64,000 nt of DNA from Crossaster papposus (lineage: Eukaryota > Echinodermata > Asteroidea > Velatida > Solasteridae): positions 62,001 to 126,000 of the forward strand of contig JBAIAA010001120.1 of assembly GCA_037893245.1 (NCBI GenBank). The letters are read 5' to 3'. Position 1 is the first letter of the stretch, and each line of letters begins with the position of its first letter. Below the pieces are notes generated by a model. It had not been told where the DNA came from. It worked only from the letters and a program-made list of their open reading frames with translations, and made no database searches. Below, one piece after another: positions 59,701-64,000 of the stretch. The translations under genes were made by a program, and so were the position numbers.

Positions 59701-61126
59701 GCACACTTCTTTCCCTTTACATATTTAACTCGAGGGCTTGTCCCGACATCATGTGTTTATTTCTTATGCACACTTCTTTCCCTTTACATATTTCTTATGC
59801 ACACTTCTTTCCCTTTACATATTTCTTATGCACACTTCTTTCCCTTTACATATTTCTTATGCACACTTCTTTCCCTTTACATATTTCTTATGCACACTTC
59901 TTTCCCTTTACATATTTCTTATGCACACTTCTTTCCCTTTACATATTTCTTATGCACACTTCTTTCCCTTTACATATTTCTTATGCACACTTCTTTCCCT
60001 TTACATATTTCTTATGCACACTTCTTTCCCTTTACATATTTCTTATGCACACTTCTTTCCCTTTACATATTTCTTATGCACACTTCTTTCCCTTTACATA
60101 TTTCTTATGCACACTTCTTTCCCTTTACATATTTCTTATGCACACTTCTTTCCCTTTACATATTTCTTATGCACACTTCTTTCCCTTTACATATTTCTTA
60201 TGCACACTTCTTTCCCTTTACATATTTCTTATGCACACTTCTTTCCCTTTACATATTTCTTATGCACACTTCTTTCCCTTTACATATTTCTTATGCACAC
60301 TTCTTTCCCTTTACATATTTCTTATGCACACTTCTTTCCCTTTACATATTTCTTATGCACACTTCTTTCCCTTTACATATTTCTTATGCACACTTCTTTC
60401 CCTTTACATATTTCTTATGCACACTTCTTTCCCTTTACATATTTCAAATGCACACTTCTTTCCCTTTACATATTTCAAATGCACACTTCTTTCCCTTTAC
60501 ATATTTCTTATGCACACTTCTTTCCCTTTACATATTTCTTATGCACACTTCTTTCCCTTTACATATTTCTTATGCACACTTCTTTCCCTTTACATATTTC
60601 TTATGCACACTTCTTTCCCTTTACATATTTCTTATGCACACTTCTTTCCCTTTACATATTTCGTATGCACACTTCTTTCCCTTTACATATTTCTTATGCA
60701 CACTTCTTTCCCTTTACATATTTTCTATGTACACTTCTTTCCCTTTACATATTTCTTATGCACACTTCTTTCCCTTTACATATTTCTTATGCACACTTCT
60801 TTCCCTTTACATATTTCTTATGCACACTTCTTTCCCTTTAAATATTTCTTATGCACACTTCTTTCCCTTTACATATTTCTTATGCACACTTCTTTCCCTT
60901 TACATATTTCTTATGCACACTTCTTTTCCTTTACATATTTCTTATGCACACTTCTTTCCCTTTACATATTTCTTATGCACACTTCTTTCCCTTTACATAT
61001 TTCTTATGCACACTTCTTTCCCTTTACATATTTCTTATGCACACTTCTTTCCCTTTACATATTTCTTATGCACACTTCTTTCCCTTTACATATTTCTTAT
61101 GCACACTTCTTTCCCTTTACATATTT

Positions 61127-64000
61127 AACTCGAGGGCTTGTTCCCACACCATGTGTTTATTTCTTATGCACACTTCTTTCCCTTTACATATTTCTTATGC
61201 ACACTTCTTTCCCTTTACATATTTCTTATGCACACTTCTTTCCCTTTACATATTTCTTATGCACACTTCTTTCCCTTTACATATTTCTTATGCACACTTC
61301 TTTCCCTTTACATATTTCTTATGCACACTTCTTTCCCTTTACATATTTCTTATGCACACTTCTTTCCCTTTACATATTTCTTATGCACACTTCTTTCCCT
61401 TTACATATTTCTTATGCACACTTCTTTCCCTTTACATATTTCTTATGCACACTTCTTTCCCTTTACATATTTCAAATGCACACTTCTTTCCCTTTACATA
61501 TTTCTTATGCACACTTCTTTCCCTTTACATATTTCTTATGCACACTTCTTTCCCTTTACATATTTCTTATGCACACTTATTTCCCTTTACATATTTCTTA
61601 TGCACACTTCTTTCCCTTTACATATTTCTTATGCACACTTCTTTCCCTTTACATATTTCTTATGCACACTTCTTTCCCTTTACATATTTCTTATGCACAC
61701 TTCTTTCCCTTTATTATTTCTTATGCACACTTCTTTCCCTTTACATATTTAACTCGAGGGCTTGTCCCGACATCATGTGTTTATTTCTTATGCACACTTC
61801 TTTCCCTTTACATATTTCTTATGCACACTTCTTTCCCTTTACATATTTCTTATGCACACTTCTTTCCCTTTACATATTTCTTATGCACACTTCTTTCCCT
61901 TTACATATTTCTTATGCACACTTCTTTCCCTTTACATATTTCTTATGCACACTTCTTTCCCTTTACATATTTCTTATGCACACTTCTTTCCCTTTACATA
62001 TTTCTTATGCACACTTCTTTCCCTTTACATATTTCTTATGCACACTTCTTTCCCTTTACATATTTCTTATGCACACTTCTTTCCCTTTACATATTTCAAA
62101 TGCACACTTCTTTCCCTTTACATATTTCTTATGCACACTTCTTTCCCTTTACATATTTCTTATGCACACTTCTTTCCCTTTACATATTTCTTATGCACAC
62201 TTCTTTCCCTTTACATATTTCTTATGCACACTTCTTTCCCTTTACATATTTCTTATGCACACTTCTTTCCCTTTACATATTTAACTCGAGGGCTTGTCCC
62301 GACATCATGTGTTTATTTCTTATGCACACTTCTTTCCCTTTACATATTTCTTATGCACACTTCTTTCCCTTTACATATTTCTTATGCACACTTCTTTCCC
62401 TTTACATATTTCTTATGCACACTTCTTTCCCTTTACATATTTCTTATGCACACTTCTTTCCCTTTACATATTTAACTCGAGGGCTTGTCCCGACATCATG
62501 TGTTTATTTCTTATGCACACTTCTTTCCCTTTACATATTTCTTATGCACACTTCTTTCCCTTTACATATTTCTTATGCACACTTCTTTCCCTTTACATAT
62601 TTCTTATGCACACTTCTTTCCCTTTACATATTTAACTCGAGGGCTTGTCCCGACATCATGTGTTTATTTCTTATGCACACTTCTTTCCCTTTACATATTT
62701 CTTATGCACACTTCTTTCCCTTTACATATTTCTTATGCACACTTCTTTCCCTTTACATATTTCTTATGCACACTTCTTTCCCTTTACATATTTCTTATGC
62801 ACACTTCTTTCCCTTTACATATTTAACTCGAGGGCTTGTCCCGACATCATGTGTTTATTTCTTATGCACACTTCTTTCTCTTTACATATTTCTTATGCAC
62901 ACTTCTTTCCCTTTACATATTTCTTATGCACACTTCTTTCCCATTACATATTTCTTATGCACACTTCTGTCCCTTTACATATTTCTTATGCACACTTCTT
63001 TCCCTTTACATATTTCTTATGCACACTTCTTTCCCTTTACATATTTCTTATGCACACTTCTTTCCCTTTACATATTTCTTATGCACACTTCTTTCCCTTT
63101 ACATATTTCTTATGCACACTTCTTTCCCTTTACATATTTCTTATGCACACTTCTTTCCCTTTACATATTTCTTATGCACACTTCTTTCCCTTTACATATT
63201 TCTTATGCACACTTCTTTCCCTTTACATATTTCTTATGCACACTTATTTCCCTTTACATATTTCTTATGCACACTTCTTTCCCTTTACATATTTCTTATG
63301 CACACTTCTTTCCCTTTACATATTTCTTATGCACACTTCTTTCCCTTTACATATTTCTTATGCACACTTCTTTCCCTTTACATATTTCTTATGCACACTT
63401 CTTTCCCTTTACATATTTCTTATGCACACTTCTTTCCCTTTACATATTTCTTATGCACACTTCTTTCCCTTTACATATTTCTTATGCACACTTCTTTCCC
63501 TTTACATATTTCTTATGCACACTTCTTTCCCTTTACATATTTAACTCGAGGGCTTGTTCCCACATCATGTGTTTATTTCTTATGCACACTTCTTTCCCTT
63601 TACATATTTCTTATGCACACTTCTTTCCCTTTACATATTTCTTATGCACACTTCTTTCCCTTTACATATTTCTTATGCACACTTCTTTCCCTTTACATAT
63701 TTCTTATGCACACTTCTTTCCCTTTACATATTTCTTATGCACACTTCTTTCCCTTTACATATTTCTTATGCACACTTCTTTCCCTTTACATATTTCTTAT
63801 GCACACTTCTTTCCCTTTACATATTTCTTATGCACACTTCTTTCCCTTTACATATTTCTTATGCACACTTCTTTCCCTTTACATATTTCTTATGCACACT
63901 TCTTTCCCTTTACATATTTCTTATGCACACTTCTTTCCCTTTACATATTTCTTATGCACACTTCTTTCCCTTTACATATTTCTTATGCACACTTCTTTCC
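61127..64000 (+). repeat. Array block H: short mixed intervals, runs off the window
   Basis: Contains about 85 monomers and seven elements at 61127 (variant 3), 61751, 62283, 62474, 62634, 62825 (variant 1) and 63543 (variant 2). Intervals are 19, 16, 5, 4, 5 and 22 monomers, then 13.6 monomers to base 64000. The monomers after 62825 carry base 19 C to T (TTTCTCTTT), base 21 T to A and CTTCTGTCCC marks otherwise typical of the left half of the window. With the return of variant 2 at 63543, this suggests that block B- or D-like sequence continues to the right. Confidence 0.9.

Larger units (their letters stand above)
53162..61126 (+). repeat. Array block G: 4-44-22 higher-order module
   Basis: Contains 243 monomers and 12 elements at 53162, 53322, 54722, 55440, 55600, 56659, 56819, 57289, 57449, 58849, 59567 and 59727. 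Elements 54722 and 58849 are variant 3, the rest variant 1. Intervals are 4-44-22-4-33-4-14-4-44-22-4-44. The 44-22-4 unit is 2,278 bp (53322-55599 and 57449-59726) and a third 44-monomer part runs 59727-61126. All three share CAAATG, CGTATG, TTTTCTATGTAC, TTTAAATATTT and CTTTTCCTTTAC monomers at matching offsets (4,127 and 2,278 bp). The CCCTCTAC monomer near 54617 and 58744 is absent from the third part, which instead has two adjacent CAAATG monomers near 60445 and 60476. Confidence 0.92.
1..64000 (+). repeat. 31-bp satellite array with interspersed 36-bp elements (whole window)
   Basis: Every base belongs to a 31-bp tandem repeat or to a 36-bp element inserted between two monomers. The first whole monomer is at 27-57. 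Its bases 1-11 are CTTATGCACAC, bases 11-23 are the pyrimidine run CTTCTTTCCCTTT, and bases 24-31 are ACATATTT. There are about 1,954 monomers and 95 elements, all head to tail in one direction. Distances between neighbouring elements equal 36 plus a multiple of 31, with about 13 small indels in the whole window. The monomer is 32% G+C with 9 C to 1 G on this strand. Its forward strand has no stop codon in any frame, and its complement has two TAA. The array continues past both ends. A eukaryotic satellite is the only reading I find plausible; species and chromosomal position cannot be told from this sequence. Confidence 0.98.

Noticed and set aside
1-64000. CRISPR array
   Set aside because: Repeats are directly abutted with no unique spacers, and the 36-bp elements are themselves identical copies at irregular intervals. 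No cas genes are present.
1-64000. Telomeric repeat or replication-origin iterons
   Set aside because: The unit is 31 bp without a short G-rich telomere motif, and the copy number is far above any iteron cluster. No initiator gene or unique flank is present.
1-64000. G-quadruplex potential on the minus strand
   Set aside because: Each monomer supplies a single GGG, so successive runs are separated by 28 nt, too long for the loops of a stable quadruplex.
1-64000. Genes on the minus strand
   Set aside because: The complement of each monomer contains two TAA triplets in different phases, so no reverse frame stays open for more than a short distance.

Overview
The whole 64 kb window is one head-to-tail tandem satellite array. 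I see no protein-coding gene, RNA gene, transposon, CRISPR array, origin or unique sequence anywhere in it. The array enters at base 1 (base 6 of a monomer) and is still running at base 64000, so neither edge is visible and the true size is unknown. By interval arithmetic there are about 1,954 copies of a 31-bp monomer and 95 full copies of a 36-bp interspersed element. All copies are in the same orientation. The monomer begins CTTATGCACAC, has a 13-nt pyrimidine core containing the mirror sequence TTTCCCTTT, and ends ACATATTT. It has 10 G/C in 31 bases and nine C to one G on the + strand. The 36-bp element begins AACTCGAGGG (an XhoI site), is richer in G/C (16 of 36), and always sits at the same monomer boundary.

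A homogeneous satellite of this length with nested higher-order repeats (HORs) points to heterochromatin of a eukaryotic nuclear chromosome (centromeric, pericentromeric, subtelomeric or B/sex-chromosome). Nothing in the window identifies the species, and I do not recognise the monomer as a named satellite.

Layout, by spacing of the 36-bp elements counted in monomers: 1-9319, only five elements and the most diverse monomers, with 372-bp and 837-bp sub-repeats; 9320-20929, an 11-18-28-5-5 module repeated with rearrangements; 20930-26693, an 8-4-22 module followed by long intervals; 26694-37613, a large HOR present twice in tandem (5,132 and 5,788 bp); 37614-40758, transition, with the first variant-3 element; 40759-53161, three more copies of the 1,162-bp 8-4-22 module and a 1,715-bp tandem pair; 53162-61126, a 4-44-22 module repeated, with the most homogeneous monomers; 61127-64000, mixed short intervals running off the end.

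Very long open frames exist on the + strand (up to about 3,060 codons). They are by-products of a stop-free 31-bp unit and are not annotated as genes. What the window does show is the history of the array: linked variant haplotypes, nested duplications, shifted exchanges and local homogenisation can be read from element spacing and shared point variants.
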